In this document: one piece after another, positions 25,216-32,624 of the stretch
Layout of the letters: each line of letters starts with the position of its first letter
Position numbering within the stretch: position 1 is the first letter of the stretch
Assembly: GCA_900542145.1 (NCBI GenBank)
Contig: UQMF01000018.1
Span: forward strand, 1-43,708
From: an uncultured Oscillospiraceae bacterium
GTDB lineage: Bacteria > Bacillota > Clostridia > Oscillospirales > Ruminococcaceae
Length of the DNA: 43,708 nt
Direction: 5' to 3'
Translations under genes and position numbers: made by a program
The notes under the pieces: generated by a model
Told to the model about the DNA's origin: nothing
What the model saw: the letters and a program-made list of their open reading frames with translations, nothing else
Databases searched by the model: none

Positions 25216-25244
25216 ATTATAGCATATCCGTGTCAGAAGGTCAA
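25216..25244 (-). promoter_or_regulatory. Promoter of the dockerin gene
   Basis: On the minus strand TTGACC (25244-25239) and TATAAT (25221-25216), 17-bp spacer. Confidence 0.8.
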
Positions 25245-25275
25245 GGAACTCTTCCTAATTGTCGTTTTTCTCTTC

Positions 25276-25968
25276 CTATTTGTTGATTTCACGGTCGCCG
25301 ACGAGTATTTTTTCGACAGGGCGGCGGACAAGCCTGTTCCAGAATTTCACCACGAATCCGGTCAGCAGGGCAGAGATGACTGTACCCTCACGGGTGCTGA
25401 CAATACGCAGGTCAAAGAATATCAGCGACAGAATCACCGCCGCCACAACGCAGGAGATGTCGAACACCACCTTGACGTTGCCGAATTCCTTGTGTATGGT
25501 ATCCGATATCGCCTTTACGAACGCCTCTCCGGAATTCATCACGACATTCGCGATGACGGAAAGCGCGATACCGAAGCTGAGTACCACCGTGCCGACCAGC
25601 ACCATCAGCAGCTGGAACACATAGTTGGAGGGCTTCAGGAACGAGAATATCCACATGCCGAGGTCGGTGAACCACCCGAACAGGAACGACAGCGGGATCT
25701 GTATCAGCTGTATCCACTGGAACTTCTTCCGCAGAATGAGTATCTGCCCCAGTATCAGCACGCAGTTCCATATTATCAGCCAGCTGCCGAGGGTCAGGAA
25801 CGTGAATTTCTCGCTCATCACGTTCGCCACCGATGAGATGGGGGAAACGCCGAGTTCTCCCTTTTTGGTTATTGCAACGCCCATCGCCGAAATAAACAGG
25901 CTGATGATGAAGAGTGCGTAGCGCTTTGCAAGTTCCTTTACGGGTATAAGTGGTTTTCTGTCTTCCAT
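25276..25968 (-). CDS. YczE/YitT-like membrane protein
   Basis: A 230-residue protein with five or six membrane helices and the family opening RYALFIISLFISAMGVAITKKGELGVSPISSVANVMSE-like sequence, in which the GxSPI motif follows the first helix. Later blocks are GWFTDLGMWIFSFL, LSFGIALSVIANVVMNSGEAFVKAISD and LRIVSTREGTVISALLTGFVVKFW. Function of the family is unknown; a transporter is usually assumed. ATG 25968 follows AAAGGAG. The gene ends with TAG. Its leader holds a terminator-like hairpin immediately before the ribosome site, so expression is probably controlled by attenuation. Confidence 0.8.
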   Translation of the reverse strand: MEDRKPLIPVKELAKRYALFIISLFISAMGVAITKKGELGVSPISSVANVMSEKFTFLTLGSWLIIWNCVLILGQILILRKKFQWIQLIQIPLSFLFGWFTDLGMWIFSFLKPSNYVFQLLMVLVGTVVLSFGIALSVIANVVMNSGEAFVKAISDTIHKEFGNVKVVFDISCVVAAVILSLIFFDLRIVSTREGTVISALLTGFVVKFWNRLVRRPVEKILVGDREINK

Positions 25969-25987
25969 TTGTTCTCCTTTTCCGCGC

Positions 25988-26031
25988 AAAAAAAAGCCCG
26001 GATTCCGAATGTGACTGGCTGGAAACCGGGC
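25988..26031 (-). terminator. Terminator hairpin in the leader of the YczE-like gene
   Basis: On the minus strand a stem GCCCGGTTTCC (26031-26021) with GGAATCCGGGC (26006-25996), one mismatch, is followed by eight T (25995-25988), only 20 bp before the start codon and downstream of the promoter at 26080-26108. A full terminator between promoter and gene suggests regulated attenuation. Confidence 0.75.
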
Positions 26032-26079
26032 AGGGTTATTTTTCTGTAGAGCTTCTGTCATGCCTTTTGTTACATATCT

Positions 26080-26108
26080 ATTATAACATTTCTGACAGAA
26101 CAAATCAA
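26080..26108 (-). promoter_or_regulatory. Promoter of the YczE-like gene
   Basis: On the minus strand TTGATT (26108-26103), 17 bp, TATAAT (26085-26080). Gives a leader of about 105 bases. An in-frame ATG in that leader (26061) opens a run of 31 codons that continues into the gene. Confidence 0.75.
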
Positions 26109-26109
26109 T

Positions 26110-26132
26110 CCCCCGATTGAATGAATCGGGGG
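26110..26132 (-). terminator. Hairpin after the amino-acid ABC transporter operon
   Basis: Perfect 9-bp stem CCCCCGATT (26110-26118) with AATCGGGGG (26124-26132), about 35 bp past the ATPase stop. Poor T tract. Confidence 0.6.
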
Positions 26133-26166
26133 ACGTGTTTATTCGCGGATTTGTGCTATTTGCGCA

Positions 26167-26892
26167 TTAAAGTACTCTTGAGAGGAATTCGCGCAGTCTG
26201 GGATTCTTCGGGGAGGTGAATATCTCCTCCGGAGTGCCCTGTTCCTGGATCTTTCCGTCAGCCATGAACATTACGCGGCTGGCTACTTCCCGGGCGAATC
26301 CCATTTCGTGGGTAACGACAACCATGGTCATTCCGCCGTCAGCAAGCTTCTTCATCAGTTCAAGTACCTCGCCGACCATCTCCGGGTCCAGTGCGGAAGT
26401 CGGCTCGTCGAACAGTATCACGTCCGGATTCATCGCCAGCGTGCGCGCGATGGCGATACGCTGCTTCTGTCCGCCGGACAGCTGTGAGGGATACGCCTCC
26501 GCCTTGTCGGATAGCCCCACCATTGCCAGGAGTTCATCGGCGCGCTTATCCGCCTGCGCCTGGGTCAGTATCTTGTTCTTGACCGGGGCGATGGTGATGT
26601 TTCTGCGGATAGTCAGGTGTGGGAACAGGTTGAAGTGCTGAAACACCATGCCCATTTTCATGCGTATTTCGTTCAGCTGCTTTCCCTTGGCGTGGGTTAT
26701 GTCCACGCCCTCGAATTCTACGGAGCCGCCGGTGGGCTGCTCAAGCAGATTCAGGCAGCGGAGGAATGTACTCTTACCGGATCCGGAAGGTCCGATCACG
26801 ACTACCTTTTCGCCCTTTTCAATGTTAGTGCTCACTCCGTCAAGGACAACCAGGTCGCCAAAGCTCTTGCTGAGATCATTTACGCTTATCAT
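26167..26892 (-). CDS. Polar amino-acid ABC transporter ATPase (GlnQ type)
   Basis: A 241-residue ATPase at the normal length of GlnQ/HisP proteins. Walker A GPSGSGKST (about 35-43), Q-loop MGMVFQHFNLFPHLT, signature LSGGQKQRIAIAR, Walker B VILFDEPTSALD, and the H-loop VVVTHEMGFAREVA. It energises the permease and lipoprotein encoded just upstream; its start overlaps the permease stop by 17 bp. Likely substrates are glutamine, cystine or another polar amino acid; sequence alone does not say which. Confidence 0.93.
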   Translation of the reverse strand: MISVNDLSKSFGDLVVLDGVSTNIEKGEKVVVIGPSGSGKSTFLRCLNLLEQPTGGSVEFEGVDITHAKGKQLNEIRMKMGMVFQHFNLFPHLTIRRNITIAPVKNKILTQAQADKRADELLAMVGLSDKAEAYPSQLSGGQKQRIAIARTLAMNPDVILFDEPTSALDPEMVGEVLELMKKLADGGMTMVVVTHEMGFAREVASRVMFMADGKIQEQGTPEEIFTSPKNPRLREFLSRVL

Positions 26893-27598
26893 TCGACAAC
26901 TTCCTTTCCAGACGGGATACGAGCGAGGACATTATGATAACCATGATCAGGTAGACCGCCGCAACTGCGATGAGCGGCAGGAATGCTTCGTAGGTATTGG
27001 AGCGAATGATATCGCCGCCCTTGGTAAGGTCCTCCAGGGCGATGTAGCCGGAAACGGAGGTTTCCTTCAGCAGCACGATCGCCTCGTTTCCGAGCGCCGG
27101 GAGAATATTCCTCAGCGCCTGCGGAAGGATTATCGAGATCATCGTCTTTGTGTAACCGAATCCGAGGGAAGCGCCTGCCTCAAACTGACCGTTATCCACC
27201 GACATGATACCGGAGCGGACTATCTCAGCAACGTAAGCTGCGGAGTTGAGACCGAAGGCGATGACGGCAACGAGAACCTTGCTGATGTTGACTGAGCCGA
27301 AGATAACGAAGTAGATGATCAGCAGCTGAACTACCATAGGCGTACCGCGGAAAACCGTCAGGTATATGCGGCAGATGAAGTTCGGGACCTTGAGCTTGCC
27401 GGTACGCTGATTCGTGGAGCGGATTATCGCCACGATGAATCCGAGTATGATACCGATCACCAGGGCGAACGCCGTGATGAGCAGGGTGGTGCCAAGACCG
27501 TTGAGCAGATATGTCCACCGGTTTTCTACAATAAAGGTGTTGTAGAATTTGTTGCCGAATTCCACAAACCAATCCTTGATGGCGGTTAAAAAGTCCAT
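26876..27598 (-). CDS. Polar amino-acid ABC transporter permease
   Basis: A 240-residue permease of the HisMQ/GlnP type with five membrane helices. The cytoplasmic EAA loop reads EAGASLGFGYTKTMISIILPQALRNILPALGNE, which contacts the ATPase. The opening NGLGTTLLITAFALVIG is the usual first helix of the family, preceded by a 30-residue amphipathic segment. It is the middle gene of the operon: substrate-binding lipoprotein, permease, ATPase. Confidence 0.92.
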   Translation of the reverse strand: MDFLTAIKDWFVEFGNKFYNTFIVENRWTYLLNGLGTTLLITAFALVIGIILGFIVAIIRSTNQRTGKLKVPNFICRIYLTVFRGTPMVVQLLIIYFVIFGSVNISKVLVAVIAFGLNSAAYVAEIVRSGIMSVDNGQFEAGASLGFGYTKTMISIILPQALRNILPALGNEAIVLLKETSVSGYIALEDLTKGGDIIRSNTYEAFLPLIAVAAVYLIMVIIMSSLVSRLERKLSNDKRK

Positions 27599-27643
27599 AA
27601 TTTACCTGTAAACACGGAGCTTCTTCAGCTGTGTTCCCTTTAC

Positions 27644-28429
27644 TTACTTTCTTACGATGACAACCTGGTTTGCTTTGGTGTAGGAGTCGGAGAAGTTAAC
27701 GTTCTTCAGTCTGTCCTCGGTAACGGTCATGCCTGCAACGCCTACGTCAGCCTTGCCGGTAACAACGGCGGTGATAACGGAATCGAACGCCATATCGTCA
27801 ACTACGAGCTGATAGCCCAGCTTGTCGCATACTGCGTTCATCATATCAACATCGAAGCCGACAATTTCGTTGTTTTCCTTCAGCTCATAGGGAGGGAACT
27901 CGGCGTTTGTCGCCATGGTGAGCGTGCCGGTGTATTCAATGCCCTCGGGGCTTGTGTAGGGGTGCTTGCCATATTCCTCGTCAACCAGCCAGTTCTGCTC
28001 GATCTCAGAGAGGGTGCCGTCTTCCTTGAGTTCAGCGAGGGCGGTGTTGATCTTATCGGTCAGCTCGTCGTTGTCCTTCTTGATAGCTATTGCGTATTCC
28101 TCAACGGCATACGGCTCGTCAAGAGAGGTGATCTTTTCGCTGTTCTTCTCAACGAAATACTTTCCGGGGGCGGAGTCTATTATTACTGCGTCTACCTTAC
28201 CCTGGATAAGCGCCTGAATAGCGTCTGCGTATTTGTTGTACTTCTCAACGGTGGTGCCCTCGATGGACTCGGCAAGCGTCATGCCGGTGGTGCCCAGCTG
28301 AACGCCGATGGTCTTGCCTACAAGGTCGTCCTTGGTGTGAACGGTGTTCTCGGTGTTGGTAGATGAGCATCCTGCCATCATGCCGACCATGAGTGCCAGT
28401 GCGGAAATGCCTGCGATAAGTTTCTTCAT
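27644..28429 (-). CDS. Amino-acid-binding lipoprotein of the ABC transporter
   Basis: A 261-residue solute-binding protein (SBP_bac_3). The signal peptide ends in MMAGC with Cys21. Family blocks are DLVGKTIGVQLGTTG, KVDAVIIDSAPGKYFV, LTDKINTALAELKEDGTLSEIEQNW, ATNAEFPPYELKENNEIVGFDVDMMNAV and GKADVGVAGMTVTEDRLKNVNFS. The two lobes appear in unusual order: the stretch with the usual N-terminal FPPYE..GFDVD signature comes after the block usually seen at the C-terminus, which suggests a circularly permuted arrangement. ATG 28429 follows GGAG. A TTGCAT-17-TATAAT promoter drives the operon. Confidence 0.9.
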   Translation of the reverse strand: MKKLIAGISALALMVGMMAGCSSTNTENTVHTKDDLVGKTIGVQLGTTGMTLAESIEGTTVEKYNKYADAIQALIQGKVDAVIIDSAPGKYFVEKNSEKITSLDEPYAVEEYAIAIKKDNDELTDKINTALAELKEDGTLSEIEQNWLVDEEYGKHPYTSPEGIEYTGTLTMATNAEFPPYELKENNEIVGFDVDMMNAVCDKLGYQLVVDDMAFDSVITAVVTGKADVGVAGMTVTEDRLKNVNFSDSYTKANQVVIVRK

Positions 28430-28493
28430 AGTTTTTCTCCTTTTATCTCTTTGCTTCCGGATTCTGGTTCCGGAGCTTTGCAATAATGCTTAC

Positions 28494-28522
28494 ATTATAC
28501 ATCATATTTTTGTGAAATGCAA
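28494..28522 (-). promoter_or_regulatory. Promoter of the amino-acid ABC operon
   Basis: On the minus strand TTGCAT (28522-28517), 17 bp, TATAAT (28499-28494). Confidence 0.75.
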
Positions 28523-28648
28523 GAGAAATAGCTGATTTTCTAAAACAGTTCCTTATTATATGAGCCTTCCAAATGCAATTTCGTCAGAATGCACAAAAAA
28601 TCTTTCCGTTTTTTTGCAAAAGTCTGCAAATTATTTTTCGCAAACATC

Positions 28649-28677
28649 TTGATAAAATCTCCGATTTTTAGTATAAT
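28649..28677 (+). promoter_or_regulatory. Promoter of gapA
   Basis: TTGATA at 28649-28654 and TATAAT at 28672-28677, 17-bp spacer. The leader is about 95 bases and contains a GATATGC/GCATATC hairpin near 28690-28710. Confidence 0.75.
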
Positions 28678-28777
28678 GAATATGTAATGATATGCCATTA
28701 CCGCATATCAGCATGCTCATTATGACGGAGCCTTTCCGCCGTGGAGCAAATAATTATTTCTCAGGAGGAATATTCCA

Positions 28778-29818
28778 ATGGCAGATGTTAAAGTTGCAAT
28801 TAACGGCTTTGGCCGTATCGGACGCCTTGCGTTCAGACAGATGTTCGGTGCTAAGGGCTACGATGTAGTAGCTATCAACGACCTGACCAAGCCCTCTATG
28901 CTTGCTCAGCTCCTCAAGTATGATACCGCTCAGGGCGGCTACTGCGGCAAGATCGGTGAGAACCTTCACACCGTTTCCGCTGACGACGAGAAGGGCACCA
29001 TCACTGTTGACGGCAAGACCCTGACCATCTACGCTGAGAAGGACGCTAAGGATCTTCCTTGGGGCAAGATCGGCGTTGACGTTGTTCTCGAGTGCACAGG
29101 TTTCTACTGCTCCAAGGACAAGTCCCAGGCTCACATCGACGCTGGCGCTAAGAAGGTTGTTATCTCCGCTCCTGCTGGCAACGACCTCAAGACCATCGTT
29201 TACTCCGTAAACGAGAAGACCCTGTCTGCTGAAGACAAGATCATTTCCGCTGCTTCCTGCACAACAAACTGCCTCGCTCCTATGGCTAAGGCTCTGAACG
29301 ACTATGCTCCCATCCAGTCCGGTATCATGAGCACTATCCACGCTTACACCGGCGACCAGATGATCCTCGATGGTCCTCACAGAAAGGGCGACCTCAGAAG
29401 AGCAAGAGCTGGCGCAGCTAACATCGTTCCTAACTCCACCGGTGCTGCTAAGGCAATCGGTCTGGTTATCCCTGAGCTGAACGGCAAGCTGATCGGTTCT
29501 GCACAGCGTGTTCCTGTTCCCACAGGTTCCACCACTATCCTGACCGCTGTTGTTAAGGGCGCAGACGTTACCAAGGAAGGCATCAACGCTGCTATGAAGG
29601 CTGCTGCTTCCGAGTCCTTCGGCTACAACGAGGATCAGATCGTTTCTTCCGATGTTATCGGTATGAGATACGGTTCCCTGTTCGACGCTACTCAGACAAT
29701 GGTAGCTAAGATCGCTGACAATCTGTTCGAGGTACAGGTAGTTTCTTGGTACGACAACGAGAACTCCTACACTTCTCAGATGGTTAGAACAATCAAGTAC
29801 TTCGCAGAGCTCAAGTAA
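28778..29818 (+). CDS. gapA: Glyceraldehyde-3-phosphate dehydrogenase, type I
   Basis: A 346-residue enzyme that oxidises glyceraldehyde 3-phosphate with NAD+ and phosphate in glycolysis. The Rossmann start VAINGFGRIGRLAFRQ, the catalytic SAASCTTNCLAP with Cys161, the paired histidine in MSTIHAYTGDQ, the substrate block SGAANIVPNSTGAAKAIG-type sequence, and SWYDNENSYTSQMVRT are all present. Codon use differs sharply from the neighbours (GCT, AAG, GTT and ATC dominate), the sign of a very highly expressed gene. It has its own promoter, a strong AGGAGG site and a strong terminator, and is monocistronic. Confidence 0.97.
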   Translation: MADVKVAINGFGRIGRLAFRQMFGAKGYDVVAINDLTKPSMLAQLLKYDTAQGGYCGKIGENLHTVSADDEKGTITVDGKTLTIYAEKDAKDLPWGKIGVDVVLECTGFYCSKDKSQAHIDAGAKKVVISAPAGNDLKTIVYSVNEKTLSAEDKIISAASCTTNCLAPMAKALNDYAPIQSGIMSTIHAYTGDQMILDGPHRKGDLRRARAGAANIVPNSTGAAKAIGLVIPELNGKLIGSAQRVPVPTGSTTILTAVVKGADVTKEGINAAMKAAASESFGYNEDQIVSSDVIGMRYGSLFDATQTMVAKIADNLFEVQVVSWYDNENSYTSQMVRTIKYFAELK

Positions 29819-29838
29819 TTTAACTCACGAAATACACG

Positions 29839-29865
29839 ATCCCCCCGGACTCCGGGGGGATTTTT
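29839..29865 (+). terminator. Terminator of gapA
   Basis: Perfect 10-bp stem ATCCCCCCGG (29839-29848) with CCGGGGGGAT (29852-29861), then a T tract. Confidence 0.9.
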
Positions 29866-29880
29866 ATTATGGAGAAGAAC

Positions 29881-30138
29881 ATGTGCAACAGCTGCAAACA
29901 GCTTCATTTCTACAGCGGATTCCGCACGACGCTTCAGTATTCCCACGAGATAGGCAAGATACGCGGTCTGGTCAGCCTGGGGGACATGGCGGTGGATTCC
30001 GCCACGGCGCCGCTGGAGCAGATCGACGGGAACTTCCGGGGATATGCCCGGCACGAGGTTCGGTGCCTGCTGTGCGGACAGCGCTTCGCGGTGTGGATCG
30101 ATACCGCGGCAGGCTCCGGAGGGCTCACGGCGTTGTGA
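29881..30138 (+). CDS. Small Cys-pair (zinc-ribbon-like) protein
   Basis: An 85-residue protein with two CxxC pairs: CNSC at residues 2-5 and CLLCGQ near residue 62. The spacing suits one shared zinc site. Between them is a mixed helix/strand part (YSHEIGKIRGLVSLGDMAVDSATAPLEQIDGNF). The start at 29881 follows GGAG at 29871-29874, inside the tail of the gapA terminator; an in-frame ATG at 29869 is also possible. It has no promoter of its own that I can see, so it may depend on readthrough from gapA. Function unknown. Confidence 0.6.
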   Translation: MCNSCKQLHFYSGFRTTLQYSHEIGKIRGLVSLGDMAVDSATAPLEQIDGNFRGYARHEVRCLLCGQRFAVWIDTAAGSGGLTAL

Positions 30139-30159
30139 GATATGCGTAATCAAATAAAT

Positions 30160-30185
30160 AAAGGGGCTGGAAAACCAGCCCCTTT
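30160..30185. terminator. Bidirectional terminator
   Basis: Perfect 11-bp stem AAAGGGGCTGG (30160-30170) with CCAGCCCCTTT (30175-30185), loop AAAA, between convergent genes; A and T runs on both strands. Confidence 0.85.
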
Positions 30186-30204
30186 AGTGTATCCGCGAAG
30201 TGGA

Positions 30205-31593
30205 TCACTTCTTGTTCTTGATGTACTCGTCCATAGCCTTTGCAGCAGTCTTTCCTGCGCCCATAGCCAGGATTACGGTAGCAGCGCCGGTTACGGCGTC
30301 GCCGCCTGCGAATACGCCCTCACGGGAGGTCTGACCGTTCTCGTCTGCGATGAAGCAGCCGTGCTTGTTGGTATCCAGACCCTTGGTGGTGTTCCTGATG
30401 AGGGGGTTCGGGGAAGTACCGATGGACATAACCACGCAGTCAACGTCCAGAACGAACTCGCTGTTCGGCTTCTCGATAGGTCTGCGGCGTCCAGAAGCGT
30501 CCGGCTCGCCAAGCTCCATCTCAACGCACTTCATGCCGGTTACGAACTTGTGCTCGTTGCCGAGGATCTCAACGGGGTTGTTGAGGGTCTTGAAGATGAT
30601 GCCCTCTTCCATTGCGTGCTCGACTTCTTCCTTACGGGCGGGCATTTCGTCCAGACCGCGGCGGTATACTATGTATACGTTCTCGGCGCCAAGGCGCTTT
30701 GCGCAGCGTGCTGCGTCCATTGCAACGTTACCGCCGCCGACTACTGCAACGCTGGTGTTCTTCTTGATAGGTGTGTCGCTCTCGGGCTTGTAAGCCTTCA
30801 TGAGGTTTACTCTGGTGAGGAACTCATTAGCGGAGTAAACGCCCTTGAAGTTCTCGCCGGGGATATTCATGAATCTCGGCAGACCTGCGCCGGAACCGAT
30901 GAATATAGCCTCGAAGCCCTGTTCAAACAGCTCGTCGACTTCGATGGTGCGTCCTACAACAACGTTGGTGTTTACCTTAACACCCATAGCGATGAGGTTG
31001 TCTACCTCGTGCTGTACGATGGACTTCGGAAGTCTGAACTCGGGGATACCGTAAACCAGAACGCCGCCAGCGAGGTGGAGCGCTTCGAATACGGTAACAT
31101 CATAGCCGAGCTTTGCGAGGTCGCCTGCGCAGGTAAGTCCGGAAGGACCAGCACCGATGATGGCAACCTTGTGTCCGTTCGGAGCCGGAACAGCAGGAGC
31201 TTCGGTAGCGTGAGCGTTGTGCCAGTCAGCCACGAATCTCTCCAGACGGCCGATAGCCACCGGCTCGCCCTTGATACCGCGGACGCACTTGCTCTCGCAC
31301 TGGGTCTCCTGAGGACATACACGTCCGCAGACAGCCGGCAGGGAGCTGGACTGGTGGATCACCTGGTAAGCGCCCTCGAAATCGCGCTCCTTGATTTTAG
31401 CGATGAACTCCGGAATGTTGATGGAAACAGGGCAGCCGCTCTGGCAGGGCTTCTTCGGGCAGTGCAGGCAGCGGTTAGCCTCGTCAACAGCCTGCTCCTC
31501 GGTGTAGCCCAGGGCTACTTCCTTGAAGTTCTTGTTGCGGACGTTCGGGTCCTGAACGGGCATTTCGTTCTTCTTAAGGCTCATGTTCGGCAT
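30205..31593 (-). CDS. nfnB: NADPH-binding subunit NfnB (GltD-like flavoprotein)
   Basis: A 462-residue flavoprotein of the glutamate-synthase small-subunit family. The N-terminal part binds two 4Fe-4S clusters (CLHCPKKPCQSGCPV, CGRVCPQETQCESKC). FAD and NAD(P)H Rossmann motifs are IGAGPSGLTCAGDLAKLGYDVTVFEA-type near 150 and VVGGGNVAMDAARCAKRLG near 287, and the C-terminal GVFAGGDAVTGAATVILAMGAGKTAA closes the FAD site. No large glutamate-synthase subunit is nearby; the partner upstream is NfnA, so the pair is most likely the electron-bifurcating NADH-dependent ferredoxin:NADP oxidoreductase. Its start follows the nfnA stop by one base. Confidence 0.9.
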   Translation of the reverse strand: MPNMSLKKNEMPVQDPNVRNKNFKEVALGYTEEQAVDEANRCLHCPKKPCQSGCPVSINIPEFIAKIKERDFEGAYQVIHQSSSLPAVCGRVCPQETQCESKCVRGIKGEPVAIGRLERFVADWHNAHATEAPAVPAPNGHKVAIIGAGPSGLTCAGDLAKLGYDVTVFEALHLAGGVLVYGIPEFRLPKSIVQHEVDNLIAMGVKVNTNVVVGRTIEVDELFEQGFEAIFIGSGAGLPRFMNIPGENFKGVYSANEFLTRVNLMKAYKPESDTPIKKNTSVAVVGGGNVAMDAARCAKRLGAENVYIVYRRGLDEMPARKEEVEHAMEEGIIFKTLNNPVEILGNEHKFVTGMKCVEMELGEPDASGRRRPIEKPNSEFVLDVDCVVMSIGTSPNPLIRNTTKGLDTNKHGCFIADENGQTSREGVFAGGDAVTGAATVILAMGAGKTAAKAMDEYIKNKK

Positions 31594-31594
31594 C

Positions 31595-32437
31595 TTACTT
31601 TACCTCCTTCTTGTAGAGGTTGCAGACCTCTTCGCGCTTTCTGGTCTCGAATTCCTTGTACATGGTGCCGCGCTCCATAGCCTCGTCGAAATCAACCAGG
31701 TGACCGTCGAAATCAGGACCGTCAACGCATGCGAACTTGGTTTCGCCGCCTACGGTCAGACGACATCCGCCGCACATGCCTGTGCCGTCGATCATGATCG
31801 GGTTCATGGAAACGACAGTCTTTATGCCGTACTCCTTGGTCAGTTTACATACGAACTTCATCATTACCAGCGGGCCGATAGCGATTACCTCGTCGTACTG
31901 GTTGCCAGCCTTGATCAGTTCCTCAAGAGCGTTGGTGACAAGACCCTTCTCGCCGTGGCTGCCGTCATCTGTCATCAGCTTCATTACGTCGGAAGCAGCC
32001 TTGAACTCGTCCTCAAGGATAACCAGATCCTTGTTTCTGAATCCTACGATGCTGTGTACTTCAGCGCCGAGGTGGTGGAGCTTCTTTGCGATAGGATATG
32101 CGATAGCGCAGCCTACGCCGCCGCCTACAACGGCTACCTTCTTCAGACCGTCAGTGTGGCTGGGAACGCCGAGCGGTCCTACGAAATCGTGAATGAATTC
32201 ACCCTCTTCAAGGTGATTGAGCTTTTCAGTGGTGGCGCCTACGATCTGGAAGATGATCGTGATGGTGCCCTTCTCGCGGTCAAAATCTGCGATGGTCAGC
32301 GGGATTCTCTCTCCATCTGCGTCAACTCTGAGGATTATGAACTGACCCGGTTCCGCTTTCTTCGCGATCATGGGTGCGTCAACTTCCATGAGAGTAACTG
32401 TGGGGTTGAGGATCTTCTTGGTAAGAATCTTGTACAT
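31595..32437 (-). CDS. nfnA: NfnA, ferredoxin:NADP oxidoreductase subunit (SudB-like)
   Basis: A 280-residue protein of the ferredoxin-NADP reductase/dihydroorotate dehydrogenase electron-transfer family. It has an FAD domain (about 1-100; PGQFIILRVDADGERIPLTIAD), an NAD-binding domain (VAVVGGGVGCAIAYPIAKKL, about 108-128) and a C-terminal 2Fe-2S site (MCGGCRLTVGGETKFACVDGP). With NfnB it couples NADH and reduced ferredoxin to NADPH production in many anaerobes. It is first in the operon; GGAGG lies about ten bases before ATG 32437 and a promoter with 18-bp spacing is further upstream. Confidence 0.9.
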   Translation of the reverse strand: MYKILTKKILNPTVTLMEVDAPMIAKKAEPGQFIILRVDADGERIPLTIADFDREKGTITIIFQIVGATTEKLNHLEEGEFIHDFVGPLGVPSHTDGLKKVAVVGGGVGCAIAYPIAKKLHHLGAEVHSIVGFRNKDLVILEDEFKAASDVMKLMTDDGSHGEKGLVTNALEELIKAGNQYDEVIAIGPLVMMKFVCKLTKEYGIKTVVSMNPIMIDGTGMCGGCRLTVGGETKFACVDGPDFDGHLVDFDEAMERGTMYKEFETRKREEVCNLYKKEVK

Positions 32438-32505
32438 TCTCCTGTTTCCTCCTGAATATTTTGACGGCTGCAGCCCGGAATGAGCATAGTCCGTCCTTAA
32501 CTTAC

Positions 32506-32535
32506 ATTATACCATGCTTTGAGGTTTTTTTGCAA
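32506..32535 (-). promoter_or_regulatory. Promoter of nfnA-nfnB
   Basis: On the minus strand TTGCAA (32535-32530), 18 bp, TATAAT (32511-32506). Confidence 0.7.
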
Positions 32536-32543
32536 TATAATTT

Positions 32544-32621
32544 TAATGCCAGCACCGGGATTTGTACATTTCCACAAATCTTGTTGTGAATAATGTACAA
32601 ATCGCACAAGCGCTGGCATTA
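32544..32621. repeat. Long nested hairpin (terminator or palindromic unit)
   Basis: Outer arms TAATGCCAGC (32544-32553) and GCTGGCATTA (32612-32621), middle arms GATTTGTACATT (32559-32570) and AATGTACAAATC (32592-32603), inner arms CACAA and TTGTG (32573-32577, 32584-32588). All three are perfect. It lies just past the stop of the TPM gene and before the nfn promoter, so it may end the TPM transcript, but it is far longer than the other terminators here. Confidence 0.75.
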
Positions 32622-32624
32622 GTT

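Noticed and set aside
30142..31680. Plus-strand open frame of 512 codons opposite nfnB
   Set aside because: Antisense shadow; nfnB has all cluster and Rossmann motifs.
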